From Cytospora piceicola (taxonomy: Eukaryota > Ascomycota > Sordariomycetes > Diaporthales > Cytosporaceae), in the NCBI GenBank assembly GCA_023375675.1, contig JALQBC010000046.1, positions 62,001-126,000 of the forward strand: a DNA stretch of 64,000 nt, given 5' to 3'. A model generated the notes under the pieces. The model saw nothing but the letters and a program-made list of their open reading frames with translations, was not told the origin of the DNA and made no database searches. Each line of letters starts with the position of its first letter. Positions within the stretch are counted from its first letter, which is position 1. Shown here in pieces: positions 34,464-45,362 of this stretch. The position numbers were made by a program, and so were the translations under genes.

Positions 34464-36312
34464 CTAGGCGTCGTCCGCGGCACCGACCCCATTGGGCGGC
34501 AGGTCGCTGGGGTCGACGACCCACTCCTCCTCGTCCGACCACCGGGGCACCGAGACGAACTTGCCGGCGATGTGGCCCATGCCGTACGCCGTGCCGGCGT
34601 AGCCGTCCGTCTTCTTCTCGTCGTCCATCTCCGTCAGGACCGCCGTGCGCAGGAACTCGACGGGGATGCCCGACTCGCAGTCGAAGACCATGCCGCCGTA
34701 GTCGATCTGCATCCTGCCCGACCTCCGGACGACGAGCTTGCCGAGGAAGCCCGACGGCGCCTCGCCCGGCTGGCCGGCGCCCCTCGCCGCGCCGCCGCCG
34801 GCGCCCTCCTCCTGCTTGACCGTGTTGAAGTCGTCGGCGGCCGTGAGGTCGACGGGCTTGTGGTCCGGTGCGTCGAGCATGACCATGTCGTCGTTCGGCT
34901 CGTCCTTAACGAGGTTCTCCGATCTTTGGGTCCTCTCGACCACGTGTAGGGGCGGCAGCACGGGCGGGAACTGGAACATGTAGAGGTTGCCGTCGATAAT
35001 GGCTGGCTTCCGGGGGGCCTTGACCTCCTTTGGCGCCTCCTTTGGCGCCTCCGAGTCGCTATCCGCGTCGCTCTCGACTCCAAACAGTCTCCGCTGGAAG
35101 GCCAGGGTCTCGGCGGCCAGCTGGTCCTCCGGGTCCTTGTATTTCATCTTCAGCTTCTTCTCCTTCTGCTCCGCCTTCTTTGCGGCCTTCTTCAATGTAA
35201 GGGTGTCGATCTCGTTGACCTCCTCGCCTTCGACCTTGACCCGGCTCTCCGGTTTCGCACCGGGCCACTGCCGCTCATCGTCACGCATCTCCACGTCCGC
35301 GTCGTTGAAGAAGACGTCGCCGTCCGCCTCGTCCGCCTCGCTGCCACCTGAAGAGACATTGATAATGGCCTCTCCTCGGTCCGCAGCCTCCACTTCCTCC
35401 GCGGTAGCGATCGTGGGCCCATCTGGCTCCTTGGGCTCGTCGCGTTGCATGCCCTTGGGCAACATGGCGGGCGGGCCCTCTTTGCTCTTGACCTGCTCCT
35501 CTTCGTCTTCGATAACAACGTATTCGACAATCTTGTCCGTGTTCATACGCCTGCCGGTCGGTCGGGATGATTCGGTGCTGAAGCCTGACGGGCCTCCTTC
35601 TGACTTCACCCCGCCGCCGCCGCCGCCCCAGCTGCCGCCGCCACCACCGCCGCCACCTGCTGAGCCGTAGTCGTATAATCGTCCGAATCCGCCCGAAGAC
35701 CCACCTGTTCACCGTCAGCACTCTATCCGGAAGGGGAACACCTGCGCGGCGTGACTCACGAGAACTAGTCGCCTCGATCATCGACGCGAAGCCGCCGGCT
35801 CCGCCTCGGATGATGCGGTCGTTGTAACCACCAGGGGCACCGCCACGGGCACGTCTCCCGCCGCCCCGGCCTCTACCCCCGCGCCTCAGCCGCGCCTCCT
35901 GCGCCGCCCTGTCCTCCTGCTTCTGCGACTCCTTCTGCGCGATCGCCTCCCTGTCCAGCTGTGACCGCCGCACCGCCCTGGGGAGGAACTTGGCCGCTCC
36001 GGCGGCGCCGGCCCGCGCGGGGGCTGGCCTGGCCGACCCGGCCCGTGGCGCGCTCGAGCCGGGGGTCGCGTCTGGTTGTGGGTTTGTCGGTGTGTCTGTC
36101 GGAGCGGCCGGGGCCGGGGCCGGGGCCGGGGCTGTCGCGTCGCCCATGTCTGCATCCGGGGCGTTGTTGCCACTGCTGGGGCCGGCGGCGGCGGCTGCTC
36201 CCCCCCGGCCTCCTCGTGCCGCACGCGTTCCTCGTGCTCGAGCGCGAGGAGCGCCTCGACCTCTTGCGCCGCCGCCCCGTGTGCCGCCACGGGCGGAATC
36301 TTCTGGGGCCAT
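34464..36312 (-). CDS. RPC53: DNA-directed RNA polymerase III subunit Rpc4 (Rpc53)
   Basis: Two exons (36312-35760, 35704-34464) give 597 residues. The N-terminal third is Arg/Gly/Ala-rich (RGGRGRGGGRRARGG) and disordered, with FLPRAVRR and a charged helix. The conserved C-terminal RPC4 domain is clear: YMFQFPPVLPPL, then GFLGKLVVRRSGRMQIDYGG, MVFDCESGIPVEFLR, and the end GHIAGKFVSVPRWSDEEEW. Rpc4 pairs with Rpc37 in the TFIIF-like part of Pol III, which acts in termination and reinitiation; this is known of the family. It is divergent from UreD across 444 bp. The N-terminal RGG-like stretch and third-position GC saturation in the final 500 bp are notable. Confidence 0.92.
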
Positions 36313-36756
36313 TGTCGGTGGATGAGGGTAAGGTGTGAAAGCTTCGTGATGGGTGAAGAGCTCCTGGGATGGAGATGTGGTTTATCGAGTGAGAGTATTG
36401 GGTGCTATGGCAAGCATCGACAGGTCAGAGTCATAGTATCTCGCTACCAATTGCGGGCGTTGGAATGAATGGTGGTAGTGAGAAAGCTACTTTAGGTAGG
36501 TTGGCGACGAGGGGCACTTTTCCGGGAAAATTGTTATCGATAAGGCAGCCCCTCCAAAACGGATCAATGTGCAATACATTAACGGATTACCTAATTAAGT
36601 CCCAATCTCATTCATGTGAATAATATCACAACGACCACAGCCTATCTGTATATAAATATATATAAATCTATAGGCCACTCAAGTGATAAACAGAGATTGA
36701 ACTTCTATAGTTCCAAAATCTACAGCCTCATCTCTCTCCAACATGAAAATACCAAC
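36313..36756. promoter_or_regulatory. Divergent promoter region RPC4 / UreD
   Basis: The region between two divergent start codons; AT-rich towards UreD (TATAAATATATATAAAT near 36650-36670 may serve as a TATA-like element). An upstream ATG at 36743 in another frame precedes the chosen UreD start. Confidence 0.5.
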
Positions 36757-37782
36757 ATGAACTCGCCCTTCCCCCCCTCCACATCCACTCCAGGCCTGGG
36801 CAAAGTGACCGTCCACCTCCTCCCCAACGGCCACTCCCACCTCACCAAGGTGGAATACCAGTACCCCCTCAAGCTCATCAGCCCGCCCCGGAACCACCAG
36901 CAGGACCGGTCCGCCCTGCTCTTCCTCCTGTCCTACGGCGGCGGCCTCGTCGGCGGCGACACCATCGACCTCGCCGTCGACGTGCAGGCCGGCGCGCGGC
37001 TGAGCGTCGTCACCCAGGGCCACACCAAGGTCTTCAAGTCGGCGTCCCCGCGCGTCGTCACCCGGCAGGGCCTCCGCGCCGCCGTCGCCGACGGCGCCGC
37101 CCTGTGCCTGCTCCCGGACCCCGTCCAGCCCTTCGCCGGGAGCGTCTACGAGCAGGCCCAGGTCTTCCGGCTGCGGGGCGGGGGCGCGTCGCTGTGCCTC
37201 CTCGACTGGGTCACGCGGGGCAGGGGCGCCAGGGGCGAGGACTGGAGCTTCGTGAGGTGGGCCGGGCGGAACGAGGTCTGGTGGTCGGCCGCCGCCGGCG
37301 CCGACGCCGCCGCCCCGCCGGCCAGGGGGGAGAGGCTGCTGGTCCGCGACGCCGTCAAGCTCGACGGCAGGGCGCCCCTCTCGCCGGCCGTGAGCGACCT
37401 CAGGTCCGCGATGCACGGGATGGGGATAATCGGCACTCTTCTGCTGCGAGGGCCGCTGATGAAGTCACTGGGCGACTTCTTCCTCGCCGAGTTTGCCGCT
37501 CTACCGCGGGTCGGCGCTCGGGACTGGAGGTCCGAAGAGGCGAGGAAGCTCGCCGAGGGTGAGGAGGATAAGGATCCGCATGAGGTATGGCGGGATGAGC
37601 GGCTGAGGATGGAGAGGGACGAGAGGATACTCTGGTCAGCGGCCAGTGTGAGGGGCTGCGTGGTTGTCAAGTTTGGAGCGGCGACTGTCGAGGCTGGGCG
37701 CATGTGGGTTGGCTCCATGCTCATCAAGGAAGAGAGTATTGCGGAACATTTCGGTGACCAAGCATTGATGTGTGTACGCTGA
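36757..37782 (+). CDS. Urease accessory protein UreD
   Basis: A single exon of 341 residues starting MNSPFPPSTST. Motifs of the UreD/UreH family are present: LLSYGGGLVGGDTIDLAVDV, TQGHTKVFKS, LLPDPVQPFAGSVYEQ, LDWVTRGRGARGEDWSF, and near the end FGAATVEAGRMWVGSML. UreD acts with UreF and UreG to deliver nickel and carboxylate the urease active site; those partners are not in this window. An in-frame upstream extension begins at 36616 but encodes AT-rich leader-like sequence, so I use the later ATG. Third codon positions are nearly all G/C from 36.78 to about 37.42 kb, then mixed to the stop. Confidence 0.94.
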   Translation: MNSPFPPSTSTPGLGKVTVHLLPNGHSHLTKVEYQYPLKLISPPRNHQQDRSALLFLLSYGGGLVGGDTIDLAVDVQAGARLSVVTQGHTKVFKSASPRVVTRQGLRAAVADGAALCLLPDPVQPFAGSVYEQAQVFRLRGGGASLCLLDWVTRGRGARGEDWSFVRWAGRNEVWWSAAAGADAAAPPARGERLLVRDAVKLDGRAPLSPAVSDLRSAMHGMGIIGTLLLRGPLMKSLGDFFLAEFAALPRVGARDWRSEEARKLAEGEEDKDPHEVWRDERLRMERDERILWSAASVRGCVVVKFGAATVEAGRMWVGSMLIKEESIAEHFGDQALMCVR

Positions 37783-38058
37783 TGTGCTGCCTGAGGTGCA
37801 CGGAGGTCTGTCAGAATACAGAGACTTGTCCCTCTGCAATAATCTTCGAGACAGTGTAGGGACTGAAGCTAAATCTCCAGCGGTTGTTTCCATCACAACA
37901 GCTCATGGTACGAACATGCATCGTTTTCGGTGAAAGTTTGGATGTATCATTTCTCAGGGACTCGCATACAATAATGAGAAGAACAATCCTGGTACTTCCA
38001 GAGAAAGTGATTATGGAAGGACGAAGAAGCTGAAAGTGGACAAAAAAGAAAGAAAAAA

Positions 38059-38182
38059 AACAAGTCAAATGGCGCGGACAGGAACTGAACCCATGAGGGT
38101 CGGACCCTTCGTTACAGCTCCTTCTCTCAGAATGAGAGCGAGAATCAATTACCCTTGAGCCAACCGGCCATTTCGACTTGTT
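38059..38182 (-). other. tRNA-like unit inside an inverted repeat
   Basis: On the minus strand the unit has an A-box-like TGGCTCAAGGG and a B-box-like GGGTTCAGTTCC about 70 nt apart, as in a tRNA or tRNA-derived SINE. A possible stem TCTCG/TGAGA lies between them. The outer arms AACAAGTCAAATGGC (38059-38073) and GCCATTTCGACTTGTT (38167-38182) are inverted copies with one inserted base. No clean cloverleaf results: acceptor pairing is poor and the conserved A in the T-loop is replaced. I read it as a degenerate tRNA-derived element or structured RNA, not a functional tRNA. Confidence 0.35.
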
Positions 38183-38268
38183 GATAACTGGAGGGCTTCC
38201 GACCCTTATAAGGCTGAGTTTGAGTGCAATTGACCGAGACGTGCTTTGGCAGTACCTAGGTACCTGGG

Positions 38269-38286
38269 TACCTACCTAGGTAGGTA
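38269..38286. repeat. 18-bp perfect palindrome
   Basis: TACCTACCTAGGTAGGTA, preceded at 38252-38263 by GTACCTAGGTAC. Both belong to the dispersed ACCTAGGT palindrome family. Confidence 0.95.
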
Positions 38287-39821
38287 GGTAGGGCCTGACA
38301 GCGCATACTTCGGTAATGTTGTTGTTTGAGTGAGTTGATATTGTGTCTGTGGTATCTTTTTCGTCTGTCATACATTCGTTCACGTCTGGACGTCAAAAGG
38401 GGACACACCCTTGATAACGGTGAGCCCCTTTGGTAAAGCCCATAGAAGCCCAGGTGCCCCAACACAACGCACGCCGCCTTCCATCCTGTTGGTACGCTCC
38501 ATGCTTCAAAATGATCTACTGGGTACTGTTCGCATCTGTATGCTTGGTGATGGCGGGATGGCTCCAGAGGGTGCCTGGTCAGAAGAACATTCCATTGAAC
38601 ATCACAATACAAAAAGTAAAAAGGCACCAACAACCTGGAACAACCACCTCCTACCATAGGAAACCTATAACTACATGTATATGGACCCAAGTACTTGCAC
38701 AACGATTCTCCCCTCCTGGAAAGATATATAGAGGTTTATACGCAATGTTAAGCAGGCAAGAACATACAGTCGAATTCCAAAACGTGCTGTGTTGATGTTG
38801 ATATAGCTAGGTTATATCGACATAAGTCCTGCCTGCGATGAAGTTGGCCCTTTCCCGCCCATATAATCCTTCCTAAACACGATAGCATAGATCCCTACAA
38901 AATACTCCATACATACCACGGATAGAATCTCACGTCTGTTCAAGAAGGCTTGCGCTGAGTCCTCAAAGGGTACCTCCAACCTCCAGCTATAGCTGGAGCA
39001 CTTTACCGTAGCTCTTGGCCTAGTAACCCCGGTGTTTTTCCTGACGTAACCGGCCGGACTAAACCCCCATAGGTGCTACAAGTGTACCTGCCGTACTTCA
39101 CCCGTGCAGCCAGGGACGATTCTGAACGAGTGTCACACGGTATCAAGATGTCGTGAACTTGGTTCGCAATTAGTTGACTATTGAACTAATGGTTGCGATG
39201 CCTACTCAAGGCTACGTGTCGTGGGTTGCCATTTTCATCACCGACCACTTGGCCGAGATATAAAAAGGCTGTGTTGCCCATACTCCGTTGGACGGCCATG
39301 CACTAGCAATGGCCGTCTGTATCTTTCATCTTGATTGACCCCCTTCCCGGCGTTCCCCCTTCATCTCATGCCCATCGTGTCGTGTCGTGTCGTGATCCTG
39401 TGGGTGGAAATTTGTCGGTACTTGGCCCTCATCAAGATGTGCTTGCCGAGCCCAACGCCTTTGCCCGTGATCCTCAAGGGTAGGAGGTTTAGAGCTACCT
39501 TATCGACCGCTGACACCCCCCTGCTCTGTATCCTCTCAGTACATCGTCATAATCAAACATGAGGCTGGAGCTTTCAAGCTACCAAAGGACCTCTCTCTTC
39601 CCTGTCCGTCGGGGACCACCAAATGTCTCTCTCCTAGTTATCGGGAGGAAGCAAACAATCAACGCCGTTGTGTGATGTGGATGGGGTATGGGCCTTTCTC
39701 AACTTGGCCTGGTGCTGTGTCGTCAGTTGGAGGTGACAATTCTTCGTTCGCCGAAGACCATGGTCGGCTATCTCTGACCGCAAGGTCACATCATCTCCAC
39801 CACTGTTCCACAGTTACGAGC

Positions 39822-41924
39822 CTACATATCCATGGACTCGCCTTCGTTGGAGAAGTTGAAGGGTGCCGCGGTGCCTTGGTGAGCACCGTTGGCACCGAAG
39901 CCGAACGTGCCGTTGGGACCCTGTGCCTGAGCCATACCATCGTCCGCGTTCTCGTCCTCGTCAGAGAAGTACTTCTCGATGATGTTGTATGCCTTCATGT
40001 AGATCTCCTCGTTGGCGTTTGTCTGGCACTCGTGGATCTTCTCCATGCCACCACACTCTTCGATGAACAAAGCATAGCGGTTGATGGCGTCGGCTGCGTC
40101 ACCAGCAGCCTGCTTGTCCAGGTCACCGACCTTCAGGATGTTCTCAAGGCCATCGAGAGCGACTTGGATGATCTTGTTGTCGGGGCAGCCGAGAAGGTCA
40201 CACAGGGGCTTGATGCATCCCTGAGCAACGAGGTAACGAATCTGATCAGGCTTCTGGAGGCCTCCACTGGTGGCGTTGCTGATCGCCCAGCACGCCTCCT
40301 TACGGGTCTTGAGATCACCGTTCGACAACAAGTGAATCAGAGGCGGGATGATGTTGGCGTCAATAACAGACTGGATCTGCGTGGAGTTTCCTGCAGTGAT
40401 GTTGGAAATGGTCCAGCAAGCCTCCTTCCGGATGCCATCCTTGTTGGAGCTCAACAAGGACAGCAGGCACGGCAGAGCACCACAGTTGATGATGACCTGG
40501 GTCTGCACGTCGTCACCGGTAACAATGTTTCCAACGGAGCGCAGAGCTGGGGTCTGAACAGAAGTGGAAGCGTGCATCAGCAGCTCCACCAGACGGCGGG
40601 GGATTCCGGCCTCGATAACGGCCTGGATCTTATCGTTGGAGCCATCTGAGAGGTATGAGATCGCCCAGCAGGCGTCGATCAGGACCTCGTCGTCCAGGGA
40701 GTAAACGAGCTTAGACAGCACTGGGAGGGCGGGCGCAATCTACAGAAACTGTTAGCTGTGGCCTTGGTGTGAGGAGACGGTGTGCTTCTCAGGGTTGGAC
40801 ATACCGTGTTCCAATCAGGCTGTGGCGTCTTGCCACGGCAGAAGTTGCTAAGGGTCCAGGTAGCATTGCGCAGCATGCTAAGTTTGCGGCTGTCACCAAG
40901 GAGAGCCAACAGGGGCTTGAGAGCACCGCAGCTCAGAACGTAGTCGCGGCATTGTGGGCTGTCACCAGCAATGTTTCCAAGGGCCCAGACGGCCTGCTCC
41001 CGCACGTCGGGTTCTGGGCTAGCGAGGAGCTCGACGAAGATGGGAACGGCACCAGCCTCGATGACGACCTGGGTCTGTGCAGCGCTTCCGGAGGCAATGT
41101 TGGTCAGGGCCCAAGCAGCCTCGAATTGCACGAGAGTGTGAGGAGATCGGAGGAATTCGACGAATCGGGAGACAACACCGGTCTTGATGACCTCCTCGAT
41201 AGGAGGGTTGCGCTCTTTGGACAAAAGCTTCCGGAAGCGAGAGGTAGCCTGAATCTGCAGATCGATCTGGTCGGAGAAGACGCCCTGTACCATCTGAGGA
41301 AGATCCTCGCTCAGCTGCTAACTGTTAGCCATTTCCTGTCTGTAAAGGCGAGGCGAAGCGAAACAATAAACAGCTGATTGGCTTCGAAAACGCGGGGTCA
41401 CGATTAGCTCGCGGGGAGTTCCGCGGAGGGAAGAGGTCATGTTGACAATTCAACGAATTCGCAAGGTGTTGGTGTTGATGGTGGGCCGAAAGCCCAAGGT
41501 GGGCTGTGGGCTACGCGCCTCCACCGAAAACAGAATTCAGGTGAGGGGTGGATTGTGTCGCAAGGGCCATCTTCAACCGCGGGGAGATGGCTCGACACAC
41601 CACAACAGTCCACCAACCCTGATCGCGTATTCGCATGGCGGCGACCATATACAAACAGAAAGATAGAATAAATAGGGAAATTCGACATACCTGGGACTCG
41701 GTAGGGGCAGTGTCGTCATCGCTGTCGGGGGCAGCGCCCAAGGAAGCGCCAGGACGGTCCGCGCCCGTGCCAATGCCTCGTCGCTTGGCCAAGTTCTCCT
41801 CGCGCTTTGCCTTTCGAATCTCGACCTGCTGCTCCTCACGACGACGACGGAGCTCGTCAGGCTTGAAGGTGTTCTTGGCCTTGAACTGAGTCCGGCGATG
41901 CTCGGGAATGTATCGCTCAGCCAT
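39822..41924 (-). CDS. SRP1: Importin subunit alpha (karyopherin alpha)
   Basis: Three exons (41924-41691, 41317-40805, 40739-39822) give 554 residues, the usual size. Exon 1 is the importin-beta-binding domain, starting [20 protein letters not shown] with a run of Arg/Lys. The rest is armadillo repeats with the W-x-x-x-N ladder that binds nuclear localisation signals ([67 protein letters not shown]). The end is acidic plus a Gly/Phe-rich tail. Known role: cytosolic receptor for classical NLS cargo, paired with importin beta. Intron 1 is 373 nt, long for this window. It shares a 1-kb divergent region with POT1. Confidence 0.96.
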
Positions 41925-42911
41925 GGTTGCGATCGGGTAGCTGAATGACGATGTTGTGGTTATTGTTTTTTGATGATGATGATGATGGTTTTTGTGTTGG
42001 TTTTGTTTATTGACACGGCCGCTTACGGTAGAAAGAGAAGTAAGGTCTCTTTCTCCAGCTGACAGTGATAGGGTCGAGGTCTGCGGATAGCTAGGGCTGA
42101 GTGTAGATGTGCCGGTTGATGAAAGTCCAACAACGGTTGGTGATTGTCGCAGTGGAAGAATTTTGGGGATGGAATGGATGGGAGGCGGTATGGGATTTGG
42201 TAGCGGGGGAACAGCGGGAGGGGAGCTGTCCCTAAAAAGTCCAAACGCAGGCCTGTGGCAGGTGCAGGTTCGGTGCAGATTAGGCCGCATTCAGTAGGGC
42301 TGTGGCCACTAAGAACACTAGAATCGATCCCAGAGATAGGCTAAGCGGGCTAAGGCCAAAGCTTCCCAGTGACAAAGGCTGTCAAAGGGCTCTTGAGGCC
42401 TCACGGTTCAGGCTGCAATCACCCAATCACGACTGGATGATGACAGTGGGACCCCACTTTGACTTTTCTTTGAGTATCGAAGAGGATCCCCACCAGGCTT
42501 TGGGAATTAGGTGATCTGTGCTTTTGCTAGCTTCCTGAACCCCTGCTTGTCAGTTCTTCCAGTTTGCCTTATCCAGCAGCAGTAGACACAAACGGCCCAA
42601 ACGTTCACAAACGTTCAAACGCGTCAGTTGACGCGACCGGGAAAGGACGGTGCCTCGGCAAAACGGTTGACTCTGTAAATATACACAACTAACAACTGCA
42701 TACGGAGCATGGAACTACATACAAAAGATGCAGCATGCCAAGTAGCAGCTTGAAACCTTCAATTGAACTTATTCCAAAATCTCAATTTATCCTAATCCCG
42801 ACTTCAAGCAAGGGTTTTCCATTGAACTTCGACCTATTAGGTCTCAGCACCCGTCTCACTCTCATTCAATACCTATCTTCGAGACGCTTCCTGTTGACCT
42901 TTGATATCGCC
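41925..42911. promoter_or_regulatory. Divergent promoter region importin alpha / POT1
   Basis: No gene supported. A (CAT)n-like stretch at 41970-41990 is near the importin start, probably in its leader. CT-rich sequence just upstream of 42912 suits a POT1 leader. Confidence 0.5.
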
Positions 42912-44982
42912 ATGTCTCGCTACCAACCACCATCCTCAGACCGTAGGAGGCTTCTCCAGGATCCGCCGCTTCCCAAAGGTTTCACTTCCATCAAAGACAT
43001 CCTGGATGACGGAATCCGCCATGGTAAAACTGTCAGTGTAATTGGAGTTGTGAAGGACTACATGCTGCCAAGGTCCACCGTACGAGATGGTGAGAAAATT
43101 GTACCTCGTTTTTGCGTTTGGTTACTAATCAAGGTTGGCAGACTGGAAGTCTAAGATCAGCTTGTATGATCAATCGACTGAAGACGGGGGCGAAGGAATC
43201 AATCTCGACATATTCCTCCCTAAGGATGAGATGCCCGAGGTCCAAGCCGGGGATATTGTCATCGCTTCCATGGCGACGCGTCAGCGATGGAATGGCACCC
43301 CGTCCCTCCTGACCAGTAAGACTGTGACTGACATACATGTGTATGATGCTCAACGTGTTGCGAACTGCAGAGGTGCCCGGTCAGCCGGGGACGCCCTCAA
43401 ACCACCAAGAAGGAGGGTGCATCGCAAGCCGGATCAAAAGGAAAATGAGTACGCTCTCTGGCTATTCAACAAGGTCGGCCAAGTTCCCGACAGGGACCAG
43501 GTGGCCCACCGGGCTGCTCAAACACTCAATCTCAGAGACAAGTTCACCTTGCTCCAGGATGTCGAGTATCGAAAATTCGCCGACCTCATCGTTCAGGTTG
43601 TCAAAGAACCATTTGATCTGGGAGACTTGATGACTCTTTGGGTCTCGGACTATACAGAAAATAGCGGATTTTTCAATAAGACAGACAACGATTCGGAATG
43701 GGTAGACGGCAAGCCCATCCGCGACGGCGATGCGTTTGGTTATACCAACAAATGGAGGAAATCCACAGGCTCTATGGCGGCAGAGGAGAAATGGCTGGGT
43801 CCGCACGGCAAGAGGTCTATCCAGGTCACATGTTGGGAGCCCCATGCAGACTTCATCCGGAAGAATGTCCGAGTACGCGACTGGATCCATTTGCGCAACG
43901 TAGAGATCGGCCTGGGGAAAAATAACACAAACACTGAAGGTTTCCTCCATGGCGATAGGGAATACCCGGACCGGATCTACGTCCGAGTTTTAGACTCTGG
44001 GGCAGACCGCGAAACGATTGATCCTCGGTTGAAAGAAGCCATTCGACGGAAACGCGACCTTGAAAGGGAGCACAAGCGAGCATCGAAGGAAGGCGAAAAG
44101 AGGAAAGCGGAAGGACCCCCCCAGAACGGGAACTGCGACGCTCGTCGAAAGCGTAAGCGCGACAAAGCCAGGGCGTTGCAAGAGAAGGAATCCAATCAGG
44201 AGGCACTCCTTGGTCTCAACGACCAGATCAAATGCGAGCATACCGAGAAGACACCGGTTCCCCTCTCCACCATCCTCGAACCGGTTCGCTACGACACCAC
44301 CTTCGAATTGCCCTTCATCTGCGCCAACTACCGCGCCCAAGCCCGTGTCGTGGATTTCCACCCCGCCAGCCTCCAAGACTTTGCCGCGAGCAGAACCACC
44401 CATGAATACGATATGCTAAGCGACAACGAGGACGCGGACTCCTCAGCAAGCTCGCAGCCAACCGGAAACCTTATCTGGGAGTGGCGTTTCGCCCTCAAAC
44501 TCGAGGAAGTCTCGCCCACGCCGACCAAGGGGAAGAAGCCAGCCAGCGCCTGGGTTATAGTCGACAATCTTCAGGGCCAGCTCCTGACGGACCTTGACGC
44601 GCTTGATCTGCGGTCCAAGGCCAACGCCGACATACTGGAGAGGCTACGCCAGCGGATGTTCATCCTCTGGGGAGACCTCGAGGAACACAAGTCCGCCGTT
44701 GAAGAAAGGAACCGCAAGCTTGCCTCCTTGGAACAGCGACCAGCCTTCTCGGATGATGGACATGATGCTGGTAGGACTGAACAGGTCCCCAGCCTGAGCC
44801 ATGCTTCAAACACGCCTTTTATGTGTTGCATTCGCCAGTATGGCGTCAAGGTCAAGGCCGAAGAGGACGAGGAGGCGAACGCTGGAGAGGGAAAGAAATG
44901 GCAGAGGGTATTTGGATTGTTTGGGGTCAAGATTGCGAGTGATAACCTTTCATTCCCTGAACATATTTGCTCAGAATTTTGA
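42912..44982 (+). CDS. POT1: Telomere end-binding protein POT1
   Basis: Two exons (42912-43089, 43142-44982) give 672 residues, starting MSRYQPPSSDRR. The first OB-fold shows GFTSIKDILDDGIRHGKTVSVIGVVKDY, then DWKSKISLYDQ after the intron, INLDIFLPKDEMP and TDIHVYDAQRV. The POT1 second domain follows: DKFTLLQDVEYRKFADLIVQVV, LMTLWVSDYTENSGFFN, and WEPHADFIRKNVRVRDWIHLRNV. In fission yeast and vertebrates POT1 binds single-stranded G-rich telomeric repeats and protects chromosome ends within shelterin. The C-terminal half is less conserved, with a Lys/Arg-rich linker and a last domain ending FGLFGVKIA. A 55-nt segment at 43316-43370 looks like an intron, but reading through keeps the family sequence, so I keep it as exon. 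Confidence 0.9.
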
Positions 44983-45362
44983 GCCAAGAGGTCATGATAC
45001 CACGAATGCTAGCCAGCATCTGTTTACATACTATTACAGAAAGCTTCTGATTCCAGCGTCGGTAACGGGAGCATCATAATTGTAGAAGAGAAAGAATATG
45101 TACCCGTCGTCGCAAGCAAGACTCCGCCCCTCGCCCCAGCTAGCGGGCTGTTCCCTTTTTCGTTTCACGTGCCAAAGTGTCTCCCGCTCCTCGCAAAAGA
45201 GATTCATTATAAATACAAAAAGCCAGCCCAGACAGGTTAAGGTAGTCCAACAAACAGGACGCAAGTAGCGCAACTGCCCATTCATACGTAGCCCCATCAT
45301 CACCATAACGCCAGGCTCGGAACAGGCCTCCTTCATACACCCCTGCAAAGAGAACTCCTTCC
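44983..45362. other. Convergent spacer POT1 / SCC3
   Basis: A 380-bp spacer between two stop codons. I see nothing beyond 3' flanks. Confidence 0.6.

Larger units (their letters stand above)
37783..39821. other. Convergent intergenic region, UreD / importin alpha
   Basis: A 2-kb spacer. It contains the tRNA-like hairpin at 38059-38182, palindromes at 38252-38263 and 38269-38286, and otherwise no supported gene. Confidence 0.6.

Noticed and set aside
36616..36756. N-terminal extension of UreD by 47 residues
   Set aside because: It is AT-rich, Tyr/Ile/Asn-biased and unlike the rest of the protein; the family starts close to the later ATG.
38059..38182. A functional tRNA gene
   Set aside because: Acceptor-stem pairing is poor, the anticodon loop cannot be set to seven bases, and the invariant T-loop A is missing.
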